Source: Fibrobacter sp. | GTDB lineage: Bacteria > Fibrobacterota > Fibrobacteria > Fibrobacterales > Fibrobacteraceae | Direction of reading: 5' to 3' | DNA length: 44,048 nucleotides | NCBI GenBank assembly: GCA_017615055.1 | Contig: JAGAAW010000041.1 | Span: forward strand, 1 to 44,048 | In this document: piece after piece, positions 1-7,879 of the stretch | Layout of the letters: the number at the start of each line of letters is the position of its first letter | Numbering within the stretch: position 1 is the first letter of the stretch | Notes under the pieces: model-generated | What the model saw: the letters and a program-made list of their open reading frames with translations, nothing else | Database searches by the model: none | What the model was told of the DNA's origin: nothing | Position numbers and translations under genes: made by a program

Positions 1-2841
1 GAATCCTTCCGGTGCGGCAAACGGCACGCGTGCTTCGTCATAGAGGTTTCCGATCATGGAATCGGCGAGCACGGAGGCTTCCTTTTCCAAGCCGTGGAAC
101 ATCATGGCGGTCATGATGCTGTACTGAATACCGATCCAAACATCGTGAGCCTGGAAGTTGAATTCATCAAGCGGAGAACCGTCTTTACGGACAAGGTTTG
201 CGGCACCGATGAGCGGGCTGTTGGCCTTATAGTTCGTATTGAAAATTCTGAGCAAGTTAGACTTTGCCTTTTTGCTGTCGGTAATCGGTTCGAGGTCGAG
301 CAAGCGGAGGTAAGTGTCTGCAAGCATCGTGTCGGCGAACACATCGTCGCAGTCGTTTGCAATCTTTGCATTCCAGCTTTCGGTGAACGCATCCTTGCAG
401 AGTGCCGTAATCCAAGCCTTCTTGTAGCCGCGAAGTTCGTTCTTCGAGAGTTCTTCGCCGTCCGGGATTTCGCCCGCGCAGAGCCATTCGTTGATGACCT
501 TCACGCCTTCGTTCGGATTTTCCGGGAGTTCCAAAGCGACCTTCACGGCTTCGCGGAGTTCGGCATATTTTTCGACGTTCAAGTCCTTCATTTCCATCGG
601 AGTGATGAAGAAACGGAAGTAGCCTTCGTTTTCGTCCCAGAGGGATTCGGTGAATTCCTTGTTGGCAGCTTCGGACTTTTCGTTCCACTTGGCGGCCTGT
701 TCGTTATCGCCGAGGAGTTCGGCGATCTTCGCGGCAGCGCGGAGGCCTGCAATCCAGAGGGAACCGCAGTAAACGGAGATGCCGTAGCTGCAGAGGTTGT
801 CGAACGTGTCGTCCGTACCGTGCGTGAGCGGGAAGTTTTCGCCCGGGTTCACCATCTTTTCGAGGTATTCCATAGCGGCGTAAACAGCTTCCTTGCAATC
901 GGCGAGGCACTGCATGTCCTTCGTCTTGTGGTAGTGACGGTAGACCATGAGCACGTATTTCGGAGCGAGGTCCTTCCATTCCTTCACGTTGTGCCAGTCG
1001 TAAGCATCCGGTTCTGCGTCGAAGGGGCTACCGAGGTCGTGGATCACGGCGCCACGTACAGCGCGCGGGCCTTCGAGCTTCGGATCCGGGAGGTCGGCGT
1101 AGGGGAGGTTCACAAATTCGTGGTGGCGGCGACGGTTGTCGTTCACGGCGAGAATGGCATCGCCAAAGCGCTTCATCACGACACCGTCGAGACGCGGCAT
1201 GAGGGCGAGCAAGCTAAAGCTGCCGTAGAAGTAAACGTCGAGCGAGTTGAAGAACGGATAGTCGGCGCATTCGCGAACGAGGAAGCGGTCTTCCTTGTCC
1301 CACACGGTGGCTTCGGCGAGGAAACTGAGCGTGTTGATGGCGAGGCTCTTGAATTCGTCCTGCTTGGCTGCCGTCTTGTAGAGCTTAGCCACGGCCTTCT
1401 TCGGCACGAGTGCTTCGAATGCCTTGAGGCGAGCGTCCATGTTCTTGTCGGCGGCGAGAGCTTCTTCTAGGATAGCGCCCACGCGGCCATAAGCTTCGGG
1501 GAAGAATGCGGTGTACTTCTTGGCGGAAGTAAGCTTGTTCAGCTTGATTTCGGGGAAGTCGAGCACCAGGTTGAACTGGAAGCTGACCTTCTGCTTCGGC
1601 TTGAGAACCGCAGTCACGGCGACGGCGCCGGCCATCGTTTCGCGGCCGCTGTAAACGTTCTTGACCCAGGCTTCGCAAACGCGACCGCTGCGGAGTGCGC
1701 CCTTCAAAACAGAGGCGGCGTCATCCTGGTAGAACATCGGCTTCACGGAAACGTTCAGGTTATCCTTCTTGTTCCAGGCGACAGACACGCCCATGCAACC
1801 GTTGAAGTCGCTTTCGGCGAGCGGCTTCTCGTTGTAGAATTCGAGACCGCGGACTTCGCGGCCGTCCTTGGCCTGCTTGCTGAACTTGACTCCCTTCGGG
1901 AAACGAGCGGACGGCACGAGCACGAAACTGGAGTCCTGAACGCCCTGGCGGTCCTTCTTGGCCATGTAACCGGCGATGCAGTCCTGCACCTGCACGATCG
2001 TAATTTCGCGGGTTTCCTTGGTGGTGTTTTCGAGAGTGAACACGGTAGCGTTCACGGGGAGGCTGGAGAGGCGTTCGTCACCCGGAGTCACGTAGCTGGA
2101 CTGGGTCTTCACAATCTGCACACCCTTGCCTTCGTACTTGGTTTCGCTCACGGGGTAGAGGGCGGCGTACTGCATCTTGGCGACATCGTAACCGGCCTGG
2201 CCCAGGAATTCAGTGTCGTTTGCCCAGGCGGCGGTGAGGGCGCCCTGGCGCACGGCCTTTTCGCCCACGACACCGTTGAAGAAGTCGATGACGGCGCTGC
2301 GGTTGAGTTCGGCACCGGCCTTCTTGAGGAGGGCTGCGGTGCGGTCGCTCCATTCGATGTGCCAGCGTTCAAACGCGGACTTGTTGTTCTTGAAGAAATC
2401 CTTTTCGGCGATGGCCTTGTTCAGTTTGGCCTCGGCCTTCTTCTGGTTGGCAAGTTCTGCGGCGCTGAAGAGTGCTTCGCCCTTCGCGTCCACGAGCGGG
2501 TACTTGGCGAGCATCTGCGTGAAACCGGCAAAGTCGACGATTTCAAGTGCTGCCTTCGCGTCAATGACGGATTCGCGGAAGAAGAAGTTGTTGAAGCGGA
2601 GGTCAGCGGGCTTTTCGGTGCGGACCTGCACGCCCGGCATCACGTTTATCACGGGAGTGGTGCCTGCAGGCGTTGCGGTGAATGTCGAGCCGATACCGCC
2701 GACAGCAATACCCGTGGTAGAGGGGGTCGTAGAAAGCGGGGTGTACCAGGGCTGGATAAATTCCACGGCGAGGCCCGGGGTCATCAGCTTCTGGACGGAA
2801 CCGGCCTGTTTGGCGCCGGCGAGGTAATCTTTAATGCTCAT
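1..2841 (-). CDS. GH116-family (GBA2-like) glycosidase, 3' end outside the window
   Basis: The visible 947 codons read without interruption to the window edge, so the C-terminus is missing. The N-terminal third contains GIAVGGIGS (about residues 44-52), like the glycine-rich start of the GH116 N-terminal beta domain. The C-terminal half matches the family's alpha/alpha barrel: RECADYPFFNSLDVYFYGSF, VIHDLGSPFDAEPDAYDWHN, EWKDLAPKYVLMVYRHY and FADTMLADTYLRL. By alignment from memory with human GBA2, E524 in REC.DY is the expected nucleophile and D837 in FADTMLAD the expected acid/base. Known members hydrolyse beta-glucosides, beta-xylosides or glucosylceramide; the substrate here cannot be told. 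There is no signal peptide, so the enzyme is probably cytoplasmic and acts on imported oligosaccharides (inference). ATG 2841 is chosen because GGA lies 7 nt upstream; an in-frame ATG at 2853 would add four residues. Confidence 0.8.
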   Translation of the reverse strand, partial: MSIKDYLAGAKQAGSVQKLMTPGLAVEFIQPWYTPLSTTPSTTGIAVGGIGSTFTATPAGTTPVINVMPGVQVRTEKPADLRFNNFFFRESVIDAKAALEIVDFAGFTQMLAKYPLVDAKGEALFSAAELANQKKAEAKLNKAIAEKDFFKNNKSAFERWHIEWSDRTAALLKKAGAELNRSAVIDFFNGVVGEKAVRQGALTAAWANDTEFLGQAGYDVAKMQYAALYPVSETKYEGKGVQIVKTQSSYVTPGDERLSSLPVNATVFTLENTTKETREITIVQVQDCIAGYMAKKDRQGVQDSSFVLVPSARFPKGVKFSKQAKDGREVRGLEFYNEKPLAESDFNGCMGVSVAWNKKDNLNVSVKPMFYQDDAASVLKGALRSGRVCEAWVKNVYSGRETMAGAVAVTAVLKPKQKVSFQFNLVLDFPEIKLNKLTSAKKYTAFFPEAYGRVGAILEEALAADKNMDARLKAFEALVPKKAVAKLYKTAAKQDEFKSLAINTLSFLAEATVWDKEDRFLVRECADYPFFNSLDVYFYGSFSLLALMPRLDGVVMKRFGDAILAVNDNRRRHHEFVNLPYADLPDPKLEGPRAVRGAVIHDLGSPFDAEPDAYDWHNVKEWKDLAPKYVLMVYRHYHKTKDMQCLADCKEAVYAAMEYLEKMVNPGENFPLTHGTDDTFDNLCSYGISVYCGSLWIAGLRAAAKIAELLGDNEQAAKWNEKSEAANKEFTESLWDENEGYFRFFITPMEMKDLNVEKYAELREAVKVALELPENPNEGVKVINEWLCAGEIPDGEELSKNELRGYKKAWITALCKDAFTESWNAKIANDCDDVFADTMLADTYLRLLDLEPITDSKKAKSNLLRIFNTNYKANSPLIGAANLVRKDGSPLDEFNFQAHDVWIGIQYSIMTAMMFHGLEKEASVLADSMIGNLYDEARVPFAAPEGF

Positions 2842-2877
2842 AGTCAATTCCATGAAATTAGGGTTAATTTACGGGAA

Positions 2878-2894
2878 TAAAGTTACAAATTATA
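2878..2894 (-). promoter_or_regulatory. putative promoter of the GH116 gene
   Basis: On the minus strand TATAAT (2894-2889) is followed at once by TAACTTTA (2885-2878), which fits the TAnnTTT pattern seen before other genes here. Either would start transcription about 30-40 nt before the ATG at 2841. No convincing -35 hexamer is visible. Confidence 0.35.
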
Positions 2895-2959
2895 GGGAAG
2901 GTACGATAAGAGAATAGATGAAAAAGTGTTTACAAAACGGAACTCGTGCAAAAAAGTAC

Positions 2960-2967
2960 TATCTTTT
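2960..2967 (+). promoter_or_regulatory. TAnnTTT promoter element, small membrane protein
   Basis: TATCTTTT is followed by exactly 5 nt (GAATC) and the ATG at 2973. The same element and spacing recur before several other genes here. Read as a -10/-7 element, it would place transcription start at the start codon. Confidence 0.5.
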
Positions 2968-2972
2968 GAATC

Positions 2973-3173
2973 ATGAACAAGTTGATGTCGTACCTTATTC
3001 CCGGCCTTCTGGTCATCGTGATTTTCGCACTGGCAAAGACTTTCCTCGTGCCGCCCGATGTGGCAGTCAAGGATTGGTTTGTGTACCTGACAGCGGCGGT
3101 GATGGTTCTCGGGGTACTCGTCCCGTGTGTCATTTACTACCTGCGCACGCCCCCTGGAATCGACCATAAATAA
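2973..3173 (+). CDS. small two-helix membrane protein, unknown function
   Basis: A 66-residue protein with two hydrophobic stretches: about residues 6-26 (SYLIPGLLVIVIFALAKTFLV) and 36-57 (WFVYLTAAVMVLGVLVPCVIYYL). It ends in a short polar tail and has no signal peptidase site, so it is probably an inner-membrane hairpin. I do not recognise the family. The ATG at 2973 is supported by TATCTTTT five nt upstream; there is no Shine-Dalgarno sequence. purN begins 14 bp after its stop with its own copy of the element, so the two genes may be transcribed separately. Confidence 0.6.
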   Translation: MNKLMSYLIPGLLVIVIFALAKTFLVPPDVAVKDWFVYLTAAVMVLGVLVPCVIYYLRTPPGIDHK

Positions 3174-3174
3174 C

Positions 3175-3182
3175 TATCTTTG
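3175..3182 (+). promoter_or_regulatory. TAnnTTTG promoter element, purN
   Basis: TATCTTTG matches the Bacteroidota-type -7 consensus TAnnTTTG exactly. It starts just after the stop of the small upstream gene and is separated by 5 nt (GCCGC) from the purN ATG at 3188. No Shine-Dalgarno sequence fits in the gap, which suggests a leaderless or near-leaderless message. Confidence 0.55.
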
Positions 3183-3187
3183 GCCGC

Positions 3188-3799
3188 ATGTTTAAAATTG
3201 GCGTGATGGCTTCTGGTGGCGGGAGCAATTTTAAGGCTATTATTGAAAGGATTGGCGAGGGAGACCTCGAAGCGCAGTGCAAGTTCCTGATTACGAACAA
3301 CGGAACGTGCGGTGCGGTTGCGCATGCAGAGGAATACGGCATTCCCGTTTACCATATTTCGGGGAAGACCCATCCGGAGCAGGCTGCGTACGAGGCTGCG
3401 CTCCTTGAGGTCCTGGACCGCTACAATGTGGATTTGCTGGTCCTTGCGGGTTACATGAAGGCCTTGCCGGTGAGTTTTGTGCGGCGTATGGCGGGCAGGA
3501 TACTGAACATTCACCCGTCGCTCCTGCCCAAGTACGGCGGGAAGGGGTTCTGGGGTATCCACGTGCACGAGGCTGTGATTGCCGCACACGAGAAGGAATC
3601 TGGCGCGACAGTTCACCTGGTGAGCGAGGAAATTGACCAGGGGAAGATTCTGGCGCAGGTGAAGGTGCCCGTGCTGGAAGGCGATACGCCGGAGGTGCTT
3701 GCCGCCCGCGTGCTCGAACAGGAACACGATTTATACTGGAAGACAATCCGCCGCTATGCTGCGGAACTCGGATTGGCGTGTCATCCTGAGCGAGTGTAA
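3188..3799 (+). CDS. purN: phosphoribosylglycinamide formyltransferase (GART)
   Basis: Transfers the formyl group of 10-formyl-THF to GAR, the third step of de novo purine synthesis, in the cytoplasm. The 203 residues show the GAR-binding loop MASGGGSN (7-14), the catalytic motif ILNIHPSLLPKYGG (105-118) with N107 and H109, and D150 in EEIDQGKIL. These correspond to the catalytic N-H-D set of E. coli PurN (N106, H108, D144). The length is normal for the family. The last six residues, CHPERV, and the stop codon are encoded by a TGTCATCCTGAGC-type dispersed repeat, so the natural C-terminus has been replaced or extended by repeat sequence. rnhB follows after 18 bp. Confidence 0.95.
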   Translation: MFKIGVMASGGGSNFKAIIERIGEGDLEAQCKFLITNNGTCGAVAHAEEYGIPVYHISGKTHPEQAAYEAALLEVLDRYNVDLLVLAGYMKALPVSFVRRMAGRILNIHPSLLPKYGGKGFWGIHVHEAVIAAHEKESGATVHLVSEEIDQGKILAQVKVPVLEGDTPEVLAARVLEQEHDLYWKTIRRYAAELGLACHPERV

Positions 3800-3814
3800 C
3801 GAGTCGAAGGATCT
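3779..3814 (+). repeat. TGTCATCCTGAGC...GAAGGATCT dispersed repeat, copy 1
   Basis: A 36-bp copy with both conserved ends (TGTCATCCTGAGCG and GTCGAAGGATCT). Its first 21 bases are the last codons and stop of purN, and its GAAGGA lies 6 nt before the rnhB ATG, where it can act as ribosome binding site. Further copies are at 8482, 15052 and 36258. Confidence 0.8.
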
Positions 3815-3817
3815 TTT

Positions 3818-4609
3818 ATGAAATTCAAACTGCCTGCATTCCTCGAAAATGTTGAAACTCCGGTAGAAGGGGAGACCCTCATGCGGAAGTTTGTCGCCGA
3901 TCCCGAATCTGTCGGAGGGGTGGAGACGCTCGATCTGTTTTCGCTTGCGGATGTAGGCGCGAAGAAGAACGTCATCCTGGTCGGTATCGACGAGGTGGGG
4001 CGTGGCCCGATTGCCGGCCCCGTGGTGGCATGTGCCGCAGTGCTGAAGGCACCGGACATTATGCCTGAGCTGAACGACTCGAAGAAGCTCACCCGCAAGA
4101 AGCGCGAGGCCATGTTCGACGCGGTGAAGGACGCGTGTGCCTGCTATGCGATTGCGAGTGCGAGCGAGAAGGAAATTGACGAGATAAACATTCTCGAGGC
4201 CGACTTCCTTGCGATGCGGCGAGCGCTGCAGGCGCTCGGGATGCCCGGGATAAATGAGTCTGCGCCCGAAATCCCTGTGGAAGTGAAGGGCTCGTTCGCA
4301 GAGATTGCGGGAACGGCGAGGCCGAAAGTGTTTATCGCCGTGGATGGCAACCTAAAAATCCGTAATGTTCCTGCAGAATTGCAGATGCCTATCGTGAAGG
4401 GCGACGGCCGTATCGCGAGTATCTCTGCGGCATCAATCCTTGCAAAAGTGTTCCGTGACCGCTTTATGGACAAACTAGCAGAAAAGTATCCGGGATATGC
4501 GTTCGAGAAAAACGCGGGTTACCCCTCGCCGGAGCATCTCGATGGCATACGTAAACAAGGGTTTACTCCGGTGCATCGCAGGAGTTTCCACGTAAAAGGC
4601 CTTGATTAG
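3818..4609 (+). CDS. rnhB: ribonuclease HII
   Basis: Removes ribonucleotides misincorporated in DNA and cleaves RNA in RNA-DNA hybrids. The core begins near residue 52 with VILVGIDEVGRGPIAGPVV, which carries the D58-E59 pair. D176 (AVDGNLKI) and D196 (VKGDGRIASISAASILAK) complete the four acidic metal ligands; YPGYAFEKNAGYPSPEHLDGI is the usual C-terminal block. At 263 residues it is longer than typical family members (about 200-215). The extra length is a roughly 50-residue N-terminal extension of no recognised fold and an insertion around residues 143-170. The start at 3818 is supported by GAAGGA 6 nt upstream, inside a dispersed repeat. Confidence 0.93.
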   Translation: MKFKLPAFLENVETPVEGETLMRKFVADPESVGGVETLDLFSLADVGAKKNVILVGIDEVGRGPIAGPVVACAAVLKAPDIMPELNDSKKLTRKKREAMFDAVKDACACYAIASASEKEIDEINILEADFLAMRRALQALGMPGINESAPEIPVEVKGSFAEIAGTARPKVFIAVDGNLKIRNVPAELQMPIVKGDGRIASISAASILAKVFRDRFMDKLAEKYPGYAFEKNAGYPSPEHLDGIRKQGFTPVHRRSFHVKGLD

Positions 4610-4669
4610 TGAAATCCCCGCAAGGGTGTCATTTTCGGCTTTTTTTACGTTTTAACTTGGTTTGAAAAT

Positions 4670-4677
4670 TATCTTTT
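4670..4677 (+). promoter_or_regulatory. TAnnTTT promoter element of the tol-pal operon
   Basis: TATCTTTT lies about 58 nt before the tolQ start, predicting a leader of roughly 50 nt. That leader holds a 6-bp hairpin (GGGCGA 4693-4698 with TCGCCC 4706-4711) and the Shine-Dalgarno GAGGAGG at 4723-4729. A T-tract that may end the rnhB transcript lies just upstream (4640-4647). Confidence 0.45.
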
Positions 4678-4734
4678 TGCTACATTGTGGCAGGGCGAGC
4701 CTTTTTCGCCCGGAATTTATTCGAGGAGGTTCTT

Positions 4735-5427
4735 TTGAACAATTCCATCCCTCTTGTGCAAATGGTAGTGCAGTCCGATATCGCGACCATCGTGGTCCTC
4801 TGCATCCTTGCCATCATGTCGCTGGGTTCCTGGGGCATTATCATCGTGAAGTTCTTTGCCTACCGCAGGAGCAAGCACGCGAATGCCGAGTTTTTCCGCA
4901 AGTTCAGTACGGTTACGCAGTTCGTGCAGCTGCAGGGCCTTTGCGAGACCGCCGAGGACAGTGCGCTGCGCCGCCTTACGGCCGAGGTGCTGAAGGAAGC
5001 CTCCAAGTTCAGTAACTTCGTGAGTTATGACTCCATCCAGCACCGTGCATCGCTTTTGGAAGACACCATCCAGCGTTCCATCGAGGGCCTGCGCCTTACC
5101 GAAGACCGCTACCTGAGCTTCCTTGCCACGAGTTCTAACCTTGCCCCGTTCTTCGGCCTCTTGGGTACGGTGTGGGGCATCATGATTGCCTTTTTCCAGA
5201 TTGGCCAGCACGGCTCTGCCGACCTCTCCGTCGTCGCTCCGGGTATCGCTATGGCCTTGATTACCACGGTGGGTGGCCTTGTGGTTGCTATCCCGGCATC
5301 TGCGGGCTATAACTACTTTACCAGTTGCAACGGCCAGAACGAAATCTCCTATTTCAACTTCGGTTCCCAGGTGTTGAGCCTCTTCAAGCGTGGCGACTTG
5401 CTCGCCCTCGAAGAAGTTGCCGGCTAG
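4735..5427 (+). CDS. tolQ: TolQ, proton-channel subunit of the Tol-Pal system (TTG start)
   Basis: An ExbB/TolQ/MotA-family inner-membrane protein that with TolR uses the proton gradient to energise TolA for outer-membrane constriction during division. The 230 residues show three membrane segments (about 17-40, 137-157 and 171-194). The family core is present: LAPFFGLLGTVWGIMIAFFQIG and VAPGIAMALITTVGGLVVAIPA. I choose the TTG at 4735 because GAGGAGG ends 5 nt before it and the protein then begins at the normal place; no ATG is suitably placed. An in-frame start near 4687 would add 16 residues without a ribosome binding site. It opens a six-gene operon, with tolR 9 bp downstream. Confidence 0.9.
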   Translation: MNNSIPLVQMVVQSDIATIVVLCILAIMSLGSWGIIIVKFFAYRRSKHANAEFFRKFSTVTQFVQLQGLCETAEDSALRRLTAEVLKEASKFSNFVSYDSIQHRASLLEDTIQRSIEGLRLTEDRYLSFLATSSNLAPFFGLLGTVWGIMIAFFQIGQHGSADLSVVAPGIAMALITTVGGLVVAIPASAGYNYFTSCNGQNEISYFNFGSQVLSLFKRGDLLALEEVAG

Positions 5428-5436
5428 GAGGCCTAG

Positions 5437-5844
5437 GTGAAGCGTAGCCGCGGAAAAGAACTCAAGCAGGAGATGAACCTCACGAACATGATTGATATCG
5501 TGTTCTCGATCCTTATCGTGTTCATCATTTCTGCGCCGCTCATGAGTCAGGGTGTCAAGGTCGACCTCCCGAAGGCCGAAGCCCCGACCATGGAGCAGGA
5601 AAAACTCTTGAAGGTGTCCATCACCAAGAACGAGGAAATCTACATCGCAGACATGCAGGTGGATTTCGACGGTTTCAATAACGTGTTTAAGTCGCTCTGG
5701 AATGGCGAGATGGCTGTTGTCATCAATGCAGACGAGGACGTGAACTACGGGCTTGTGATGAAGGTTGTGACCAAGGTCCAAAAATTGGGCGTGACAAAAC
5801 TCGGGTTCCTTACGATGAATCCTAAAGAAAAACCGGGTAAATGA
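5437..5844 (+). CDS. tolR: TolR, ExbD-family subunit of the Tol-Pal motor
   Basis: 135 residues: a short basic cytoplasmic N-terminus, one membrane helix (about 18-35, NMIDIVFSILIVFIISAP) and a periplasmic domain ending VVTKVQKLGVTKLGFLTMNP. D20 in the helix matches the proton-carrying aspartate of TolR/ExbD (D23 in E. coli TolR). The GTG start follows GGAGG, which overlaps the end of tolQ, and the stop overlaps the next ATG by 4 bp (ATGA). This coupling suggests fixed stoichiometry with its neighbours. Confidence 0.9.
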   Translation: MKRSRGKELKQEMNLTNMIDIVFSILIVFIISAPLMSQGVKVDLPKAEAPTMEQEKLLKVSITKNEEIYIADMQVDFDGFNNVFKSLWNGEMAVVINADEDVNYGLVMKVVTKVQKLGVTKLGFLTMNPKEKPGK

Positions 5845-6575
5845 GCAAGCAGGAAGAAAGAATAAAGTACTTCGGCTCGGACGTGGACTCCACGCTCGTG
5901 AAGATAATCGTTGTTGCGGTTGTCTTCCATTTCCTCGTTGTCGCATTCTTTATCGGGCTCCATTACGTGAACCTGAAGCCTGAGCCGGAACAGATCCCGG
6001 TGTTCGAGATGGTGCAGGTGGCCCAGCCGCCTCCGCCCCCCAAGCCTGTGCCGCCTAAGCCCCCTGAGCCCCCGAAGCCCAAGGAGCCGCCCAAGCCCAA
6101 GGTGAACAAGGAACTTCCGCCCGAGATTAAGCCCGAGCCGGAAGAAAAGCCCGAGGAAGTGCACGAGGATGTACCGCCAGAACCGGAACCGGAGCCCGAA
6201 CCGGAGCCGCAGGAAGATTTCCCGGTCGATGACCTGGACTTGCCGAAGGCGGTAGAGGCTCCCAGTTTGAACCCGGTGGGTTCCGTGGACATGGACCCGC
6301 TGATGCAGGTGTACCTCGAGCAGTTGAAGAAGATTATCATGGGCAATTTCAAGCCGCCCAAGGACCTGAAGGTGGGCCGCGATGCCAAGACGACCGTCCA
6401 GTTCCAGGTGGACCGCGTTGGCGGGATTTCCGCGATTATCCTGAAGCGTTCTTCGGGCAACAAGGCGTGGGACCACCTCTCCGTACGTGCCATCCAGATT
6501 TCGAAGGTGCCGCCGCTCCCGCCCAACTACCGTGCGCCGAGCCTCGTGCTGCACTTTAACTTTACGCCGAACTAG
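5841..6575 (+). CDS. TolA/TonB-like periplasm-spanning protein
   Basis: Position between tolR and tolB makes this the TolA of the system. The 244 residues comprise a cytoplasmic N-terminus, one membrane helix (about 21-43), a long Pro/Lys/Glu-rich rod (about 62-140, including PPPPPKPVPPKPPEPPKPKE and PEPEPEPEPEP) and a C-terminal domain (about 165-244). That domain has the TonB_C pattern: VQFQVDRVGGISAIILKRSSGNKAWDHLSVRAI. The proline-rich linker is more like TonB than the alanine/lysine helix of proteobacterial TolA. The gene begins inside the tolR stop (ATGA overlap). Assignment as TolA rather than TonB rests on the operon; it might serve both roles. Confidence 0.85.
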   Translation: MSKQEERIKYFGSDVDSTLVKIIVVAVVFHFLVVAFFIGLHYVNLKPEPEQIPVFEMVQVAQPPPPPKPVPPKPPEPPKPKEPPKPKVNKELPPEIKPEPEEKPEEVHEDVPPEPEPEPEPEPQEDFPVDDLDLPKAVEAPSLNPVGSVDMDPLMQVYLEQLKKIIMGNFKPPKDLKVGRDAKTTVQFQVDRVGGISAIILKRSSGNKAWDHLSVRAIQISKVPPLPPNYRAPSLVLHFNFTPN

Positions 6576-6580
6576 GTTGA

Positions 6581-7879
6581 ATGTTTATGAAACGAATTTT
6601 AGCGCTGATTGCATTCTTGATTCTCGCTGTGCCGAACGCATTTGCCTCGATCGATACGATTGCGGTGGATGTGGGAATTTCCGTGTTCAAGACCATGCCG
6701 CTGGGTGTTGTCCCGTTCGAGGAGAAGGGCAGCATTGAATGGATCGAGGAACGCCCGCACCAGATTATTACCCGCGATGCGAACCTTTCGGGCCGCTTTG
6801 ACGTGGTGGCATCCGAAAAGTTCAACCTTGCGCTTTTCAGCCGCAGCCATGCGGAATACTACGTGACGGGGAAGGTGACGCCTCAGGGCGATGGAGCCCT
6901 GAAGGTGCAGTGCTTCCTGTACGTCTCGAAGTCGAAGGACCTGCTGCTCGGTGAAGCCTATACGGTAAAGCAGAAGGACTTGCGCAAGGCGATTCACGCC
7001 TTCTTTGACAAGGTGACGCTGCGCATTACTGGCGAGCGCGGGGTGGCGAGCACCAAGCTTGCCTACGTGTCCAAGATCGAGGGCGTGAAGCAGGTGGTGG
7101 TATCCGACTACGACGGATTCCACCGTAGCCAGGTGACCCGCGATTCGACCATCAGCATGATGCCCGTGTGGATGCGCGGGAATGCGGGGCTCGTGTACGT
7201 GAACTTCAAGACAAAGCGCCCGCACCTGTATGCCAAGAACTTCGGCGGTGCAGAACGTATGATTTTCCCGCAGTACGACCAGACGTACAGCCCCGCGGTG
7301 AACCCGAAGACGGGCGAACTCCTTTTCTCTTCGTCCTTTGATGGAAAGACGGACTTGTTCCTCGGCAACATGGAAACGGGCAAGGCGCGTAAGTTCGCCT
7401 ACCTGAAGAGCAACCAGACGAGCCCGGCATGGAGCCCGTATGCGACTGAGGTGTTGTTCACGAGTGATCGTGGTGGTGGTCCGCAAATCTTTGTGATGGG
7501 CAAGGATGGCAGTGACCTGCGTCGGGTAACCTTCATGGGTCGCTACAACGAGCGTGCGAGCTGGTCCCCGAACGGTGACCGCATTGTCTATACCTCGATG
7601 GACAACGGCAAGATGAACATCTATACCTGCGCACTCGACGGGAGCGACATCGTGCAGCTCACGAACAACGCGGGCAACAATGAACACCCGACCTGGTCGC
7701 CCGATGGCAAGCTGATTGCCTTCTCGAGCAACCGTAGCGGTACCTACCAGATTTACATCATGCGGTTCGACGGCGCGAACGTGACCCGCATAACCCAGGG
7801 CGGCGAGAACACATCGCCTACGTGGTCCTGGTTCTACGAAGATAATGAACAACAAAAAACCAAAGAAGGTGCTAAATGA
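6581..7879 (+). CDS. tolB: TolB, periplasmic beta-propeller protein
   Basis: Periplasmic partner of Pal and TolA. The 432 residues start with a signal peptide (MKRILALIAFLILAVPNAFAS, cleavage near residues 22-23). An N-terminal domain follows, then repeated PD40 propeller blades: SPAWSPYATEVLFTSDRGGGPQIFVM, ASWSPNGDRIVYTSMDNGKMNIY and PTWSPDGKLIAFSSNRSGTYQIYIM. It ends with one more partial blade. The start could be ATG 6581 or ATG 6587; neither changes the mature protein. Its stop overlaps the pal ATG by 4 bp, so translation is probably coupled. Confidence 0.93.
   Translation: MFMKRILALIAFLILAVPNAFASIDTIAVDVGISVFKTMPLGVVPFEEKGSIEWIEERPHQIITRDANLSGRFDVVASEKFNLALFSRSHAEYYVTGKVTPQGDGALKVQCFLYVSKSKDLLLGEAYTVKQKDLRKAIHAFFDKVTLRITGERGVASTKLAYVSKIEGVKQVVVSDYDGFHRSQVTRDSTISMMPVWMRGNAGLVYVNFKTKRPHLYAKNFGGAERMIFPQYDQTYSPAVNPKTGELLFSSSFDGKTDLFLGNMETGKARKFAYLKSNQTSPAWSPYATEVLFTSDRGGGPQIFVMGKDGSDLRRVTFMGRYNERASWSPNGDRIVYTSMDNGKMNIYTCALDGSDIVQLTNNAGNNEHPTWSPDGKLIAFSSNRSGTYQIYIMRFDGANVTRITQGGENTSPTWSWFYEDNEQQKTKEGAK

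Noticed and set aside
94..1470. Long plus-strand open frame (458 codons) opposite the GH116 gene
   Set aside because: The minus strand encodes recognisable GH116 motifs across the same bases; the plus frame is an antisense shadow caused by codon bias.
5841..6575. Annotation as a stand-alone TonB
   Set aside because: The TonB-like linker and C-terminal domain allow it, but placement between tolR and tolB with a 4-bp overlap favours the TolA role.
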